NCBI RefSeq assembly: GCF_001579805.1
Contig: NZ_CP014546.1
Coordinates: forward strand, 2,914,001 to 2,978,000
DNA: 64,000 nt
Direction of reading: 5' to 3'
From: Pseudomonas azotoformans
GTDB taxonomy: Bacteria; Pseudomonadota; Gammaproteobacteria; Pseudomonadales; Pseudomonadaceae
Part shown: positions 19,586 through 30,278 of the stretch, piece by piece
How the letters are laid out: the number at the start of each line of letters is the position of its first letter
Numbering within the stretch: position 1 is the first letter of the stretch
Position numbers and translations under genes: made by a program
Notes under the pieces: generated by a model
The model's input: the letters and a program-made list of their open reading frames with translations, nothing else
The model's database searches: none
What the model was told of the DNA's origin: nothing

Positions 19586-20341
19586 ATGGAAAAGACCAAG
19601 CAGACTGTACCCTCTGTGGTGCCGCGCCATGTCGCGATCATCATGGATGGGAATAATCGCTGGGCGAAGAAACGCTTTATGCCGGGTGTTGCCGGGCATA
19701 AAGCGGGTGTCGATGCGGTAAGGGCTGTGATTGAGGTGTGCGCCGAAGCCAAGGTCGAGGTGCTGACCTTGTTCGCCTTCTCCAGTGAGAACTGGCAACG
19801 GCCCGCCGAAGAAGTCAGCGCCTTGATGGACCTGTTCTTCAAGGCCTTGCGTCGTGAAGCCAAGCGCCTCAACGACAACAACATCAGCCTGCGCATCATC
19901 GGCGATCGCTCGCGCTTTCATCCCGAACTGCAAGCCGCCATGCGCGAAGCCGAGGCCATTACGGCCGGGGCCAATCGATTTGTGCTACAGATCGCAGCCA
20001 ACTACGGTGGCCAGTGGGATATCGCCCAGGCTGCACAGCGTCTGGCGCGTGAAGTGCAGGCCGGTCATCTACGGCCGGACGACATCACCCCCGAACTCTT
20101 GCAAACCTGCCTGGTGACTGGCGATCTGCCGTTGCCTGACTTGTGCATCCGTACCGGTGGCGAGCACCGCATCAGCAATTTCCTGCTGTGGCAGCTGGCG
20201 TACACCGAGCTGTACTTCTCCGACCTGTTCTGGCCGGACTTCAAACACGATGCCATGCGCAATGCGCTGGCCGATTTCGCTTCCCGTCAGCGTCGCTTCG
20301 GTAAAACGAGCGAGCAGATCGAAGCTGGAGCCCGGGTTTAA
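19586..20341 (+). CDS. uppS: Undecaprenyl diphosphate synthase UppS
   Basis: Cis-prenyltransferase that extends farnesyl-PP with eight isopentenyl-PP units to make the C55 carrier for peptidoglycan and O-antigen. Length 251 aa. The signature IIMDGNNRWAKKR near residue 15 carries the catalytic Asp; RTGGEHRISNFLLWQ is near residue 195. The stop codon is directly followed by the cdsA start with no spacer. dxr downstream and ispD/ispF elsewhere in the window supply its precursors. Confidence 0.97.
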   Translation: MEKTKQTVPSVVPRHVAIIMDGNNRWAKKRFMPGVAGHKAGVDAVRAVIEVCAEAKVEVLTLFAFSSENWQRPAEEVSALMDLFFKALRREAKRLNDNNISLRIIGDRSRFHPELQAAMREAEAITAGANRFVLQIAANYGGQWDIAQAAQRLAREVQAGHLRPDDITPELLQTCLVTGDLPLPDLCIRTGGEHRISNFLLWQLAYTELYFSDLFWPDFKHDAMRNALADFASRQRRFGKTSEQIEAGARV

Positions 20342-21148
20342 ATGCTTAAACAACGAATCATCACAGCACTGATCCTGTTGCCGATCGCCTTGTGTGGGTT
20401 TTTCCTGCTCGACGGTTCCGCCTTTGCGCTGTTTATCGGTCTGGTCGTCACCCTGGGTGCCTGGGAGTGGGCGCGTCTGGCGGGTTTCAGCGCGCAATTG
20501 CCGCGTGTCGTGTATGCCGCTGTCGTAGCTGCCTTGGCGTTCCTCTTGTACATCCTGCCGGACCTAGCGCCTTGGGTGTTGGGGGCGGCCTTGTTGTGGT
20601 GGGCGCTGGCGACATTCCTGGTGCTGACCTTTCCACGCACCAGCGGCAAGTGGTCAAGTGTGGCCTGCAAGTTGGTGATTGGCTTGTTGATTCTGTTGCC
20701 GGCCTGGCAAGGGTTGGTGGAGATCAAGCGTTATCCAATGGGTAACTGGCTGATCCTGGCGGTCATGGTGCTGGTCTGGGGCGCTGATATCGGTGCGTAC
20801 TTCTCAGGCCGGGCCTTCGGCAAGCGCAAGCTGGCGCCGGCGGTCAGTCCAGGCAAGAGCTGGGAGGGCGTGTATGGCGGCCTGGCGTTGACGCTGGTGA
20901 TCGCGCTGGTCGTCGGTGTTGTGCGTGGCTGGTCGGTGAAAGAGATTTTCCTGGCGCTGCTGGCCACTGCCATCGTCGTGTTCATCTCGGTCGTGGGCGA
21001 TCTCACCGAAAGCATGTTCAAGCGTCAGGCCGGGATCAAGGACAGCAGTAACCTGCTGCCGGGTCACGGCGGCGTGCTGGACCGTATCGACAGCCTGACC
21101 GCTGCCATCCCGATCTTCGCAGTACTCTTGTGGATGACCGCTTCGTGA
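20342..21148 (+). CDS. cdsA: Phosphatidate cytidylyltransferase CdsA
   Basis: Makes CDP-diacylglycerol from phosphatidate and CTP at the inner membrane. The 268-aa protein has about 7-8 membrane helices and the C-terminal CDP-diglyceride synthetase signature around [12 protein letters not shown] and [19 protein letters not shown]. It begins directly after the uppS stop and overlaps dxr by 4 bp (GTGA). Confidence 0.96.
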   Translation: MLKQRIITALILLPIALCGFFLLDGSAFALFIGLVVTLGAWEWARLAGFSAQLPRVVYAAVVAALAFLLYILPDLAPWVLGAALLWWALATFLVLTFPRTSGKWSSVACKLVIGLLILLPAWQGLVEIKRYPMGNWLILAVMVLVWGADIGAYFSGRAFGKRKLAPAVSPGKSWEGVYGGLALTLVIALVVGVVRGWSVKEIFLALLATAIVVFISVVGDLTESMFKRQAGIKDSSNLLPGHGGVLDRIDSLTAAIPIFAVLLWMTAS

Positions 21149-22335
21149 GCCGCCTGCAGCAAGTCACCGTGCTGGGTGCAACCGGTTCGGTGGGGCTGAG
21201 CACCCTCGATGTTATTGCTCGTCATCCTGATCGCTACCAGGTCTTTGCCCTGACCGGTTTTACCCGTTTGAGCGAATTGCTGGCCTTGTGCGTGCGTCAT
21301 GCGCCGCGTTTCGCCGTGGTGCCTGAGGCGGCGGCGGCTCGTGGGCTGCAGGACGATCTGCGGGCTGCCGGGCTGTCCACTCAAGTGTTGGTGGGTGAGG
21401 AGGGGCTGTGTCAGGTCTCGGCCGATGCTGAAGTCGATACTGTCGTCGCCGCCATTGTGGGTGCTGCGGGCCTGCGTCCGACCTTGGCTGCAGTGGATGC
21501 TGGCAAGAAGATCCTGCTGGCCAATAAAGAAGCGCTGGTTATGTCCGGTGCGCTCTTTATGCAGGCGGTGCGCAAGAGCGGTGCCGTGTTGTTGCCGCTG
21601 GACAGCGAACACAATGCAATCTTCCAGTGCATGCCCGGCGATTATGCCCGTGGCCTGAGCCAGGTGGGTGTGCGTCGGATTCTGCTGACGGCTTCCGGTG
21701 GCCCGTTCCGACAAACCCCGCTGGCTGAACTGGAGCACGTATCGCCCGACCAGGCGTGCGCTCATCCGAACTGGTCCATGGGGCGCAAGATCTCCGTGGA
21801 TTCGGCGAGCATGATGAACAAAGGCCTGGAGCTGATCGAGGCGTGCTGGTTGTTCGATGCGCGTCCGGATCAGGTCGAGGTGGTGATTCACCCACAAAGT
21901 GTGATTCATTCCCTGGTCGACTACGTCGACGGTTCGGTCCTGGCGCAGTTGGGCAACCCTGATATGCGCACGCCGATTGCCAACGCCCTGGCCTGGCCGG
22001 AGCGGATCGACTCGGGCGTAGCACCTTTGGACCTGTTTGCCGTGGCCCGCCTGGATTTCGAGGCGCCGGACGAACAACGCTTCCCTTGCCTACGCCTGGC
22101 GCGGCAGGCGGCTGAAGCGGGTAACAGCGCGCCGGCGATGCTCAACGCGGCCAACGAAGTGGCTGTGGCAGCGTTTCTCGAACGGCGCATCCGCTTTCCG
22201 CAGATCGCGAGTATCATCGAGGACGTCCTGGCGCTTGAGCCTGTCGTCGCGGTGAATGAGCTTGGGGCCGTCTTCGAGGCCGATACCAAGGCTCGGGCCC
22301 TGGCAGAACAATGGTTGAGCCGCAACGCGCGTTAG
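21145..22335 (+). CDS. dxr: 1-deoxy-D-xylulose 5-phosphate reductoisomerase
   Basis: Converts DXP to 2-C-methylerythritol 4-phosphate with NADPH, the committed step of the MEP isoprenoid pathway. The start is GTG at 21145 (residues read [11 protein letters not shown]), overlapping the cdsA stop; the open frame extends upstream to 21130 but that would add residues not typical of the family. Length 396 aa. Motifs are GATGSVG (NADPH), NKEALVMSG, and SEHNAIFQC with the metal-site Glu. ispD and ispF of the same pathway lie at 41.7 and 45.5 kb. Confidence 0.95.
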   Translation: MSRLQQVTVLGATGSVGLSTLDVIARHPDRYQVFALTGFTRLSELLALCVRHAPRFAVVPEAAAARGLQDDLRAAGLSTQVLVGEEGLCQVSADAEVDTVVAAIVGAAGLRPTLAAVDAGKKILLANKEALVMSGALFMQAVRKSGAVLLPLDSEHNAIFQCMPGDYARGLSQVGVRRILLTASGGPFRQTPLAELEHVSPDQACAHPNWSMGRKISVDSASMMNKGLELIEACWLFDARPDQVEVVIHPQSVIHSLVDYVDGSVLAQLGNPDMRTPIANALAWPERIDSGVAPLDLFAVARLDFEAPDEQRFPCLRLARQAAEAGNSAPAMLNAANEVAVAAFLERRIRFPQIASIIEDVLALEPVVAVNELGAVFEADTKARALAEQWLSRNAR

Positions 22336-22388
22336 TCTGCAGGCAGATTTGAGTCTTCAGGCACTGGATTGGAATGCGGAGAAATTAG

Positions 22389-23741
22389 ATGAGTGCGCTT
22401 TACATGATTGTCGGCACCCTGGTTGCTCTGGGTGTGCTGGTTACCTTCCACGAATTCGGCCACTTCTGGGTGGCGCGTCGTTGCGGCGTCAAGGTACTGC
22501 GCTTTTCCGTCGGTTTCGGCATGCCGCTGGTGCGCTGGCACGACCGTCGTGGCACCGAGTTCGTGATTGCAGCCATTCCGCTGGGTGGCTACGTCAAGAT
22601 GCTCGATGAGCGCGAAGGCGAAGTGCCGGCAGATCAGTTGGATCAGTCTTTCAATCGCAAGACCGTTCGTCAGCGTATCGCCATTGTCGCCGCCGGCCCG
22701 ATCGCCAACTTCCTGTTGGCGATGGTGTTCTTCTGGGTGTTGGCCATGCTGGGCAGCCAGCAGGTGCGTCCGGTCATTGGTGCGGTCGAGTCGGACAGTA
22801 TTGCCGCCAAGGCTGGATTGGTTGCCGGGCAGGAAATTGTTTCCATTGATGGCGAACCCACCACGGGCTGGGGCGCGGTCAATTTGCAGTTGGTGCGTCG
22901 CCTCGGTGAAAGCGGCATCGTCAATGTGGTGGTGCGCGAGCAGGATTCCACCAGTGAAACCCCGCGTGAGCTGGCCCTCGATCATTGGCTCAAGGGCGCT
23001 GATGAGCCTGATCCGATCAAGTCCCTGGGCATACGCCCATGGCGTCCGGCCTTGCCGCCGGTCCTCGCTGAGCTGGACCCGAAAGGTCCGGCCCAGGCTG
23101 CCGGCCTGAAAACCGGTGATCGCCTGTTGGCCCTTGACGGGCAGGTGCTGGGTGACTGGCAGCAGGTGGTCGATCTGGTTCGTGTACGTCCTGATACTAA
23201 AATTGTGCTGAAAGTTGAGCGCGACGGTGCTCAAATCGACGTCCCGGTGACCTTGTCGGTCCGTGGGGAAGCCAAGGCTGCTGGGGGTTACCTGGGTGCC
23301 GGGGTCAAGGCTGTCGACTGGCCGCCATCGATGGTGCGCGAGGTGAGCTACGGGCCGTTGGCAGCGATTGGTGAAGGTGCAAAACGCACTTGGACCATGA
23401 GTGTGCTGACCCTGGAATCCCTCAAGAAAATGTTGTTCGGCGAGCTCTCGGTAAAAAACTTGAGTGGACCGATAACCATTGCTAAAGTGGCGGGCGCTTC
23501 TGCCCAGTCGGGTGTCGCGGATTTCCTGAATTTCCTGGCTTATCTGAGTATTAGCCTGGGTGTTCTGAATTTGTTGCCCATTCCTGTACTGGATGGGGGG
23601 CATCTGTTGTTTTATCTGGTCGAGTGGGTGCGTGGTCGCCCCTTGTCGGATCGGGTGCAGGGTTGGGGGATACAGATCGGTATCAGTTTGGTGGTCGGGG
23701 TGATGTTATTAGCCTTGGTCAACGATCTGGGTCGACTGTAA
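22389..23741 (+). CDS. rseP: RIP zinc metalloprotease RseP (MucP)
   Basis: An intramembrane site-2 protease that cleaves the anti-sigma factor (MucA/RseA) to release AlgU/RpoE. Of 450 aa: an N-terminal helix with the zinc motif HEFGH (about residues 22-26), two tandem PDZ domains (about 115-300), and a C-terminal helix with NLLPIPVLDGGH carrying the third zinc ligand. It sits between dxr and bamA, the conserved location that links envelope-stress sensing to BamA. Confidence 0.96.
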   Translation: MSALYMIVGTLVALGVLVTFHEFGHFWVARRCGVKVLRFSVGFGMPLVRWHDRRGTEFVIAAIPLGGYVKMLDEREGEVPADQLDQSFNRKTVRQRIAIVAAGPIANFLLAMVFFWVLAMLGSQQVRPVIGAVESDSIAAKAGLVAGQEIVSIDGEPTTGWGAVNLQLVRRLGESGIVNVVVREQDSTSETPRELALDHWLKGADEPDPIKSLGIRPWRPALPPVLAELDPKGPAQAAGLKTGDRLLALDGQVLGDWQQVVDLVRVRPDTKIVLKVERDGAQIDVPVTLSVRGEAKAAGGYLGAGVKAVDWPPSMVREVSYGPLAAIGEGAKRTWTMSVLTLESLKKMLFGELSVKNLSGPITIAKVAGASAQSGVADFLNFLAYLSISLGVLNLLPIPVLDGGHLLFYLVEWVRGRPLSDRVQGWGIQIGISLVVGVMLLALVNDLGRL

Positions 23742-23761
23742 CGCTTCGCTGAATTGCGAAT

Positions 23762-23780
23762 CTGCCGCATTTTGCGGCAG
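23762..23780 (+). terminator. Hairpin/terminator between rseP and bamA
   Basis: CTGCCGCA and TGCGGCAG form a perfect 8-bp stem with a TTT loop, followed by TTTGTTTATT. It lies inside the envelope operon and would attenuate read-through into bamA; bamA may have its own promoter nearby. Confidence 0.65.
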
Positions 23781-23815
23781 TTTGTTTATTGCCAGTTGGA
23801 ATAAGAAAGGACTTC

Positions 23816-26203
23816 ATGAAACGTCTGCTGCTAACTGCGGTTCTCACCGTATTGATGATCGCCGAAGTTCACGCCGAGTCCTTCACCATCTCCGATATTC
23901 GCGTCAACGGCCTCCAGCGGGTTTCCGCGGGTAGCGTCTTTGGTGCATTACCGTTGAACGTCGGTGAACAGGCTGATGACCGTCGCCTGGTGGAATCCAC
24001 TCGTGCGCTGTTCAAAACCGGTTTCTTTCAAGACATCCAACTGGGTCGCGAAGGCAACGTCCTGGTCATCACCGTGGTCGAGCGACCTTCCGTCGCCAGT
24101 ATCGAGATCGAAGGCAACAAGGCGATCTCTACTGAAGATCTGATGAAAGGTCTCAAGCAATCCGGCCTGGCCGAAGGCGAGATCTTCCAGCGCGCCACCC
24201 TTGAAGGTGTGCGTAACGAACTGCAACGCCAGTACGTTGCCCAGGGTCGCTATTCCGCGACCGTGGAAACGGAAGTGGTGCCGCAACCTCGTAACCGTGT
24301 CGGCCTCAAGGTCAACATCAACGAAGGCACCGTGGCGGCGATCCAGCACATCAACGTGGTGGGCAATACCAAGTTCGCTGATGAAGACCTGATCGACCTG
24401 TTCGAACTCAAGACCACCAACTGGTTGTCGTTCTTCAAGAACGATGACAAGTACGCCCGCGAAAAGCTGTCCGGTGACCTGGAACGCCTGCGTTCCTACT
24501 ACCTGGACCGTGGTTATATCAACATGGATATCGCTTCGACCCAGGTGTCCATCACCCCGGACAAGAAGCACGTCTACATCACCGTCAACGTCAACGAAGG
24601 CGAGAAGTACAAGGTTCGTGACGTGAAGCTGAGCGGCGACCTGAAAGTGCCTGAAGACCAGGTCAAGGCGCTGTTGCTGGTGCAGAAGGACCAAGTGTTC
24701 TCGCGCAAGCTGATGACCACCACTTCCGAGCTGATCACCCGTCGCCTGGGTAACGAAGGCTACACCTTCGCCAACGTCAACGGCGTGCCGACGCCCCATG
24801 ATGATGACCACACCGTGGACATCACCTTTGTGGTCGATCCAGGCAAGCGTGCCTACGTGAACCGTATCAACTTCCGTGGCAACACCAAGTCTGCGGACGA
24901 AGTGCTGCGTCGTGAAATGCGCCAAATGGAAGGTGGCTGGGCATCGACTTACCTGATCGACCAGTCCAAGACCCGTCTTGAACGCCTGGGCTTCTTCAAG
25001 GAAGTCAACGTCGAAACCCCGGCCGTACCGGGTGTGGATGACCAGGTTGACGTGAACTACGCCGTGGAAGAGCAAGCATCGGGTTCCATCACCGCCAGCG
25101 TCGGCTTCGCACAGAGTGCCGGTCTGATCCTCGGTGGTTCGATCACCCAGAACAACTTCCTGGGTACCGGTAACCGTGTTTCCATCGGCCTGACCCGAAG
25201 CGAATACCAGAGCCGATACAACTTCGGTTATACCGACCCCTACTGGACTGCTGATGGTGTGAGCCTGGGCTACAACGCCTTCTACCGCACCACCGACTAC
25301 AAAGACCTCGACGTTGACGTTGCAAGCTATGCGATCGACAGCCTCGGCGCCGGTGTCAACGTGGGCTATCCGATCAGCGAGACTTCGCGTCTGACGTTCG
25401 GTTTGACCGCGCAACAGGATGAGATCAAGACCGGTGTGTACACCGTGGACGAGATCTTCGACTTTACCCGTCGTGAAGGTGACAAGTTCCTGAACTTCAA
25501 GGCGTCTGCCGGCTGGTCCGAGTCGACCCTGAACAAAGGTGTACTGGCAACCCGTGGTCACTCCCAGAGCCTCACCCTGGAAACCACCACGCCGGGCAGC
25601 GACCTGTCGTTCTTCAAACTCGACTACCGTGGCCAGTTGTTCACGCCGTTGAGCGACAATTACACCATGCGCCTGCACACTGAACTGGGTTATGGCGATG
25701 GTTATGGCTCCACCAATGGTCTACCGTTCTACGAGAACTACTACGCGGGTGGCTTCAACTCCGTGCGTGGTTTCAAAGACAGCACCTTGGGCCCTCGTGG
25801 TACTCCAAGCCGTGGTGTTGGCGTAACCGGTAACCAGGGCACTGTGGTTGACTCGGACAATGACCCACTGCCGTTTGGTGGTAACGTTCTGATCCAGGGC
25901 GGTGCGGAAATCCTGTTCCCGCTGCCGTTTGTGAAAGATCAGCGTTCCCTGCGGACTTCGGTCTTCTGGGACGTGGGTAACGTGTTCGACTCCAAGTGCG
26001 AGCAGATCACCAACCCGAGCGGTGTGAAGTCCAAGACCGAGTGCAACGACGTGAGCCTCAGTAATCTGGCAAGCTCCGTGGGTGTGGGTGTGACCTGGGT
26101 GACCGCGCTGGGCCCATTGAGCTTTGCTCTGGCCATGCCGATCAAGAAACCGGATAACGCTGAAACCCAGATTTTCCAATTCTCCCTCGGCCAGACGTTC
26201 TAA
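23816..26203 (+). CDS. bamA: Outer membrane assembly factor BamA
   Basis: Central subunit of the BAM complex that folds beta-barrel proteins into the outer membrane. The 795-aa precursor has a signal peptide (MKRLLLTAVLTVLMIAEVHA, cleavage after AHA-like site near residue 20). Five POTRA domains follow (about 22-420), then a 16-strand Omp85 barrel with the conserved VRGF motif (NSVRGFKDS). It ends in Phe, as expected for a barrel signal. Start at 23816 has AAAGGA 6 bp upstream; the open frame from 23789 lacks a signal sequence at its front. Confidence 0.97.
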   Translation: MKRLLLTAVLTVLMIAEVHAESFTISDIRVNGLQRVSAGSVFGALPLNVGEQADDRRLVESTRALFKTGFFQDIQLGREGNVLVITVVERPSVASIEIEGNKAISTEDLMKGLKQSGLAEGEIFQRATLEGVRNELQRQYVAQGRYSATVETEVVPQPRNRVGLKVNINEGTVAAIQHINVVGNTKFADEDLIDLFELKTTNWLSFFKNDDKYAREKLSGDLERLRSYYLDRGYINMDIASTQVSITPDKKHVYITVNVNEGEKYKVRDVKLSGDLKVPEDQVKALLLVQKDQVFSRKLMTTTSELITRRLGNEGYTFANVNGVPTPHDDDHTVDITFVVDPGKRAYVNRINFRGNTKSADEVLRREMRQMEGGWASTYLIDQSKTRLERLGFFKEVNVETPAVPGVDDQVDVNYAVEEQASGSITASVGFAQSAGLILGGSITQNNFLGTGNRVSIGLTRSEYQSRYNFGYTDPYWTADGVSLGYNAFYRTTDYKDLDVDVASYAIDSLGAGVNVGYPISETSRLTFGLTAQQDEIKTGVYTVDEIFDFTRREGDKFLNFKASAGWSESTLNKGVLATRGHSQSLTLETTTPGSDLSFFKLDYRGQLFTPLSDNYTMRLHTELGYGDGYGSTNGLPFYENYYAGGFNSVRGFKDSTLGPRGTPSRGVGVTGNQGTVVDSDNDPLPFGGNVLIQGGAEILFPLPFVKDQRSLRTSVFWDVGNVFDSKCEQITNPSGVKSKTECNDVSLSNLASSVGVGVTWVTALGPLSFALAMPIKKPDNAETQIFQFSLGQTF

Positions 26204-26248
26204 GCGTCTGACCCAAGATAACGACAACGGATTCTGTAGGAGTGCATC

Positions 26249-26752
26249 GTGCGTAAGTTGACTCAATTGGTTCTGCTGGCAACCGTGCTGGTAGCGACCC
26301 CGGCCTTCGCCGAAATGAAAATCGCTGTCCTGAACTATCAGATGGCCCTGCTGGAGTCCGATGCGGCCAAGCGTTATGCCGTGGATGCCGAGAAAAAGTT
26401 CGGCCCACAACTGACCAAGCTCAAGACTCTGGAAAGCAGCGCTAAAGGTATCCAGGATCGTCTGGTTGCCGGTGGCGACAAGATGCAGCAAGGCGAGCGC
26501 GAGCGTCTGGAGCTTGAATTCAAGCAAAAAGCCCGTGACTACCAGTTCCAGTCCAAAGAACTGAACGAAGCCAAGGCTGTTGCTGACCGTGAAATGCTGA
26601 AACAACTGAAGCCGAAACTCGACAGCGCTGTAGAAGAAGTCATCAAGAAAGGTGCCTTTGACCTGGTGTTCGAGCGTGGCGCTGTGATCGACGTCAAGCC
26701 TCAATACGACATCACCCGTCAGGTGATCGAGCGCATGAACCAGCTGAAGTAA
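26249..26752 (+). CDS. skp: OmpH/Skp family periplasmic chaperone
   Basis: Binds unfolded outer-membrane proteins in the periplasm and hands them to BamA. The start is GTG at 26249 with TAGGAG upstream. A signal peptide ends near VATPAFAEMK (residue about 22), followed by a charged helical region (40-130) that would form the coiled-coil tentacles. Length 167 aa. Position between bamA and lpxD is conserved. Confidence 0.93.
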   Translation: MRKLTQLVLLATVLVATPAFAEMKIAVLNYQMALLESDAAKRYAVDAEKKFGPQLTKLKTLESSAKGIQDRLVAGGDKMQQGERERLELEFKQKARDYQFQSKELNEAKAVADREMLKQLKPKLDSAVEEVIKKGAFDLVFERGAVIDVKPQYDITRQVIERMNQLK

Positions 26753-26755
26753 GCC

Positions 26756-27811
26756 ATGACCGCGACTATCAAGCTCGGCGAGTTGGCCGAGTTCCTGGGA
26801 GCCACCTTGCGTGGCTCCCCGGAGAAAGAAATCACTGGGCTAGCCACCTTGCAGGAGGCTGGCCCAGCTCAGTTGAGCTTCCTCGCAAACCCCCAATACC
26901 GTAAATACCTGGTCGATAGCCAAGCTGCAGCCGTGTTGCTGAAAGCCGCTGACGCCGAAGGGTTTGCCGGGGATGCGCTGGTGGTGCCTGACCCGTATCT
27001 GGCCTATGCGCGGGTGTCGCACCTGTTCGATCCGAAACCCAAGGCTGCTGCCGGTATTCATCCGTCTGCGGTCATTGCCGAGGATGCCCAGGTTGATCCT
27101 GCGGCCAGCATCGGCGCCTTTGCGGTGATCGAGAGTGGGGCACGCATTGCGGCCGATGTCACGGTTGGTGCCCACTGCTTTATCGGCGCGCGCTGCCAAA
27201 TCGGCGCCGGCGGTTGGCTGGCGCCGCGCGTGACCCTGTACCACGATGTGCGTATCGGTGAGCGTGTAGTCATCCAGTCGGGTGCCGTGATTGGCGGTGA
27301 AGGTTTCGGCTTTGCCAACGCCAAGGGCATCTGGAACAAGATCGCCCAGGTCGGCGGTGTGCTGATCGGTGACGACGTGGAAATCGGCGTGAACACGGCT
27401 GTCGATCGCGGGGCCCTGGCCGATACCGTGATTGGCAATGGCGTGAAGCTCGACAACCAGATCCAGATCGCCCATAACGTGCAGATTGGCGATCACACCG
27501 CCATGGCGGCCTGCGTGGGTATCTCCGGCAGCACCAAGATCGGCAAGCATTGCATGCTCGCCGGTGGCGTTGGGCTGGTAGGGCATATCGATATTTGCGA
27601 CAACGTCTTCATCACCGGCATGACCATGGTCACCCACTCGATCACCGAGCCAGGGGCCTATTCTTCCGGTACCGCCATGCAGCCTGCGGCTGAATGGCGC
27701 AAGAGTGCAGCACGGTTGAGGCAGCTCGACGACATGGCTCGACGTCTCAAACAGCTGGAAAAGCGTGTTGGGGACGTGACCCCTGGCGGTAATGCTTCAT
27801 CAGAAGGCTGA
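26756..27811 (+). CDS. lpxD: UDP-3-O-acylglucosamine N-acyltransferase LpxD
   Basis: Adds the N-linked hydroxyacyl chain in the third step of lipid A synthesis. The 351-aa protein has an N-terminal uridine-binding domain (about 1-100), a left-handed beta-helix of hexapeptide repeats (about 105-290) and a C-terminal helix that binds acyl carrier protein. GGEGFGFA and the catalytic His in [11 protein letters not shown] are visible. It begins 4 bp after the skp stop. Confidence 0.95.
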   Translation: MTATIKLGELAEFLGATLRGSPEKEITGLATLQEAGPAQLSFLANPQYRKYLVDSQAAAVLLKAADAEGFAGDALVVPDPYLAYARVSHLFDPKPKAAAGIHPSAVIAEDAQVDPAASIGAFAVIESGARIAADVTVGAHCFIGARCQIGAGGWLAPRVTLYHDVRIGERVVIQSGAVIGGEGFGFANAKGIWNKIAQVGGVLIGDDVEIGVNTAVDRGALADTVIGNGVKLDNQIQIAHNVQIGDHTAMAACVGISGSTKIGKHCMLAGGVGLVGHIDICDNVFITGMTMVTHSITEPGAYSSGTAMQPAAEWRKSAARLRQLDDMARRLKQLEKRVGDVTPGGNASSEG

Positions 27812-27838
27812 TACCATTTCCATATCAAGTGTGCACAG

Positions 27839-27869
27839 CCGCTAGACTGCCTCCTTGATTTGCTAGCGG
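27839..27869. repeat. Inverted repeat in the lpxD-fabZ gap
   Basis: CCGCTAG and CTAGCGG form a 7-bp perfect inverted repeat with a 17-nt interval in the only sizeable gap (111 bp) of the lpx cluster. It overlaps a weak promoter-like pair (TTGATT, 17 bp, TTTAGT). Role unclear. Confidence 0.35.
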
Positions 27870-27922
27870 GGCGTGCGTTTAGTTCGCCCGCCCCCAATCT
27901 TTATTACAGGCTTCCCCCCGAA

Positions 27923-28363
27923 ATGATGGACATCAACGAGATTCGCGAATACCTGCCTCACCGTTACCCGTTCCTGCTGGTGGATCGCGTAGTGGACCTC
28001 AACATCGAGGAAAAGCGCATTCGTGCCTACAAGAATGTCAGCATCAACGAACCGTTCTTCAACGGTCACTTTCCCGCGCATCCCATCATGCCGGGTGTGT
28101 TGATCATCGAAGCGATGGCCCAGGCTGCCGGTATCCTTGGTTTCAAAATGCTCGACCTCAAGCCTGCCGACGGCACGCTTTACTATTTCGTGGGCTCCGA
28201 CAAGTTGCGTTTCCGCAACCCGGTTACCCCGGGTGACCAGTTGATCCTGGAAGCCAAGTTCATCAGCTGCAAGCGCCAGATCTGGAAGTTCGAATGCCAG
28301 GCTTCGGTGGACGGCAAGCCGGTATGCTCCGCCGAGATCATCTGCGCGGAACGCAAACTATGA
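27923..28363 (+). CDS. fabZ: 3-hydroxyacyl-ACP dehydratase FabZ
   Basis: Dehydrates beta-hydroxyacyl-ACP in fatty acid elongation and competes with LpxA for hydroxyacyl-ACP. The 146-aa hot-dog protein shows the active-site His in [11 protein letters not shown] (about residue 49) and the catalytic Glu in [10 protein letters not shown]. The start at 27923 ([16 protein letters not shown]) follows the family; an open frame reaching back to 27860 is likely leader. It overlaps lpxA by 4 bp. Confidence 0.96.
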   Translation: MMDINEIREYLPHRYPFLLVDRVVDLNIEEKRIRAYKNVSINEPFFNGHFPAHPIMPGVLIIEAMAQAAGILGFKMLDLKPADGTLYYFVGSDKLRFRNPVTPGDQLILEAKFISCKRQIWKFECQASVDGKPVCSAEIICAERKL

Positions 28364-29136
28364 GTTTGATTGACCCTCGCGCAATCATCGATCCGTCGGC
28401 CGTTCTGGCCGCCGACGTTGAGGTCGGCCCCTGGTCGATCATCGGCGCAGGTGTGGAAATCGGCGAGGGGACTGTCATCGGGCCGCACGTGATCCTCAAA
28501 GGTCCGACCCGCATTGGCAAACACAATCGCATCTACCAGTTCTCGTCGATAGGCGAGGACACCCCGGACATGAAGTACAAGGGGGAAGAAACACGCCTGG
28601 TAATCGGTGACCACAACACCATCCGTGAAGGCGTGACCATTCACCGTGGTACCGTTCAGGATCGGGCCGAGACCACCCTGGGTGATCACAACCTGGTGAT
28701 GGCCTATGCGCATATCGGTCACGACAGCGTCATCGGCAACCACTGCATCCTGGTCAACAACACCGCGTTGGCCGGGCATGTGCACGTTGACGATTGGGCG
28801 ATTCTGTCCGGGTTCACCCTGGTCCATCAGTACTGCCATATTGGCGCCCACAGCTTTTCCGGCATGGGCACCGCCATTGGCAAGGACGTTCCGGCATTTG
28901 TCACGGTATTCGGCAACCCGGCCGAAGCGCGCAGCATGAACTTCGAAGGCATGCGCCGTCGTGGTTTCAGCGAAGACGCCATCCACGCCCTGCGCCGAGC
29001 CTACAAGGTGGTTTACCGCCAGGGGCTCACGGTTGACCAGGCGTTGACCCAACTGGTCGAGCCGGCAGCGTTGTTCCCGGAAGTCGCGGTGTTCCGTGAC
29101 TCGATCCAGGCGTCGACCCGCGGCATCACCCGCTGA
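28360..29136 (+). CDS. lpxA: UDP-N-acetylglucosamine acyltransferase LpxA
   Basis: First step of lipid A synthesis: O-acylation of UDP-GlcNAc. The 258-aa protein is mostly left-handed beta-helix hexapeptide repeats, with the catalytic His in [14 protein letters not shown] (about 121), and a C-terminal helical domain. The start [11 protein letters not shown] overlaps the fabZ stop (ATGA), coupling the two enzymes that share a substrate pool. Confidence 0.96.
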   Translation: MSLIDPRAIIDPSAVLAADVEVGPWSIIGAGVEIGEGTVIGPHVILKGPTRIGKHNRIYQFSSIGEDTPDMKYKGEETRLVIGDHNTIREGVTIHRGTVQDRAETTLGDHNLVMAYAHIGHDSVIGNHCILVNNTALAGHVHVDDWAILSGFTLVHQYCHIGAHSFSGMGTAIGKDVPAFVTVFGNPAEARSMNFEGMRRRGFSEDAIHALRRAYKVVYRQGLTVDQALTQLVEPAALFPEVAVFRDSIQASTRGITR

Positions 29137-29138
29137 TC

Positions 29139-30278
29139 ATGGCCAATCTGCGTATCGCGCTGGTGGCCGGGGAAGCTTCCGGCGACATTTTGGGCGCAGG
29201 TCTTATGCGGGCCCTCAAGGCCCAGCATCCGGCGGTTGAATTCATTGGCGTCGGCGGTCCACTGATGCAGGCTGAAGGGCTCACGTCCTACTTCCCTATG
29301 GAGCGTTTGTCGGTCATGGGGCTGGTCGAAGTGCTGGGTCGCCTGCGTGAGCTGTTGGCCCGTCGCAAGCTGCTGATCCAGACCCTGATCGAAGAAAAGC
29401 CCGACGTGTTCATCGGCATCGATGCGCCGGATTTCACGCTCAATATCGAACTCAAATTACGTCAGGCCGGCATCAAGACCGTGCACTACGTCAGCCCGTC
29501 CGTGTGGGCGTGGCGGCAAAAGCGCGTGCTCAAGATCCGTGAAGGCTGTGACCTGATGCTGACGTTGCTGCCGTTCGAGGCCCGATTCTACGAAGAGAAG
29601 GGCGTGCCGGTAAGGTTTGTCGGACATACCCTGGCCGACACGATTCCGTTGCAGGCTGACCGCGCCGCCGCGCGTGCCGAACTGGGCTTGCCCGACGGCC
29701 CGTTGGTCGCGCTGATGCCTGGCAGTCGTGGTGGCGAAGTTGGCCGGCTGGCCTCGGTATTTTTTGATGCTGCCGAGCGTCTGCAAGCCTTGAAACCGGG
29801 CGTACGTTTCGTGCTGCCCTGCGCGAGCCCGCAGCGTCGTGCGCAGATCGAAACGCTGCTGGAAGGCCGCAACCTGCCGTTGACCCTGCTCGACGGCCAG
29901 TCGCACCTGGCCCTGGCAGCCTGTGATGCGGTGCTGATTGCCTCCGGCACTGCCACTCTGGAGGCCTTGCTCTACAAGCGTCCGATGGTGGTGGCCTACC
30001 GCTTGGCGCCGCTGACCTTCTGGATTCTCAAGCGCATGGTCAAAAGCCCTTACATCTCCCTGCCCAACCTGCTGGCCCAGCGCCTGTTGGTACCGGAATT
30101 GTTGCAGGACGATGCGACGCCTGAGGCCCTTGCGCAAACGCTACTACCGTTGATCGACGGCGGCGAAGAACAGACCCGTGGTTTTGACGACATCCATCGC
30201 ATATTGCGCCGCGATGCCTCGAACCAGGCGGCCGACGCCGTGCTGACCTTGATCGGCCAGAAAAAGGAAAGCGTATGA
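29139..30278 (+). CDS. lpxB: Lipid-A-disaccharide synthase LpxB
   Basis: Joins UDP-2,3-diacylglucosamine to lipid X to give the lipid A disaccharide. It is a GT19 family peripheral membrane enzyme of 379 aa. Seen are [15 protein letters not shown] (about residues 7-21), [11 protein letters not shown] and [11 protein letters not shown]. It begins 2 bp after lpxA and overlaps rnhB by 4 bp. Confidence 0.96.
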   Translation: MANLRIALVAGEASGDILGAGLMRALKAQHPAVEFIGVGGPLMQAEGLTSYFPMERLSVMGLVEVLGRLRELLARRKLLIQTLIEEKPDVFIGIDAPDFTLNIELKLRQAGIKTVHYVSPSVWAWRQKRVLKIREGCDLMLTLLPFEARFYEEKGVPVRFVGHTLADTIPLQADRAAARAELGLPDGPLVALMPGSRGGEVGRLASVFFDAAERLQALKPGVRFVLPCASPQRRAQIETLLEGRNLPLTLLDGQSHLALAACDAVLIASGTATLEALLYKRPMVVAYRLAPLTFWILKRMVKSPYISLPNLLAQRLLVPELLQDDATPEALAQTLLPLIDGGEEQTRGFDDIHRILRRDASNQAADAVLTLIGQKKESV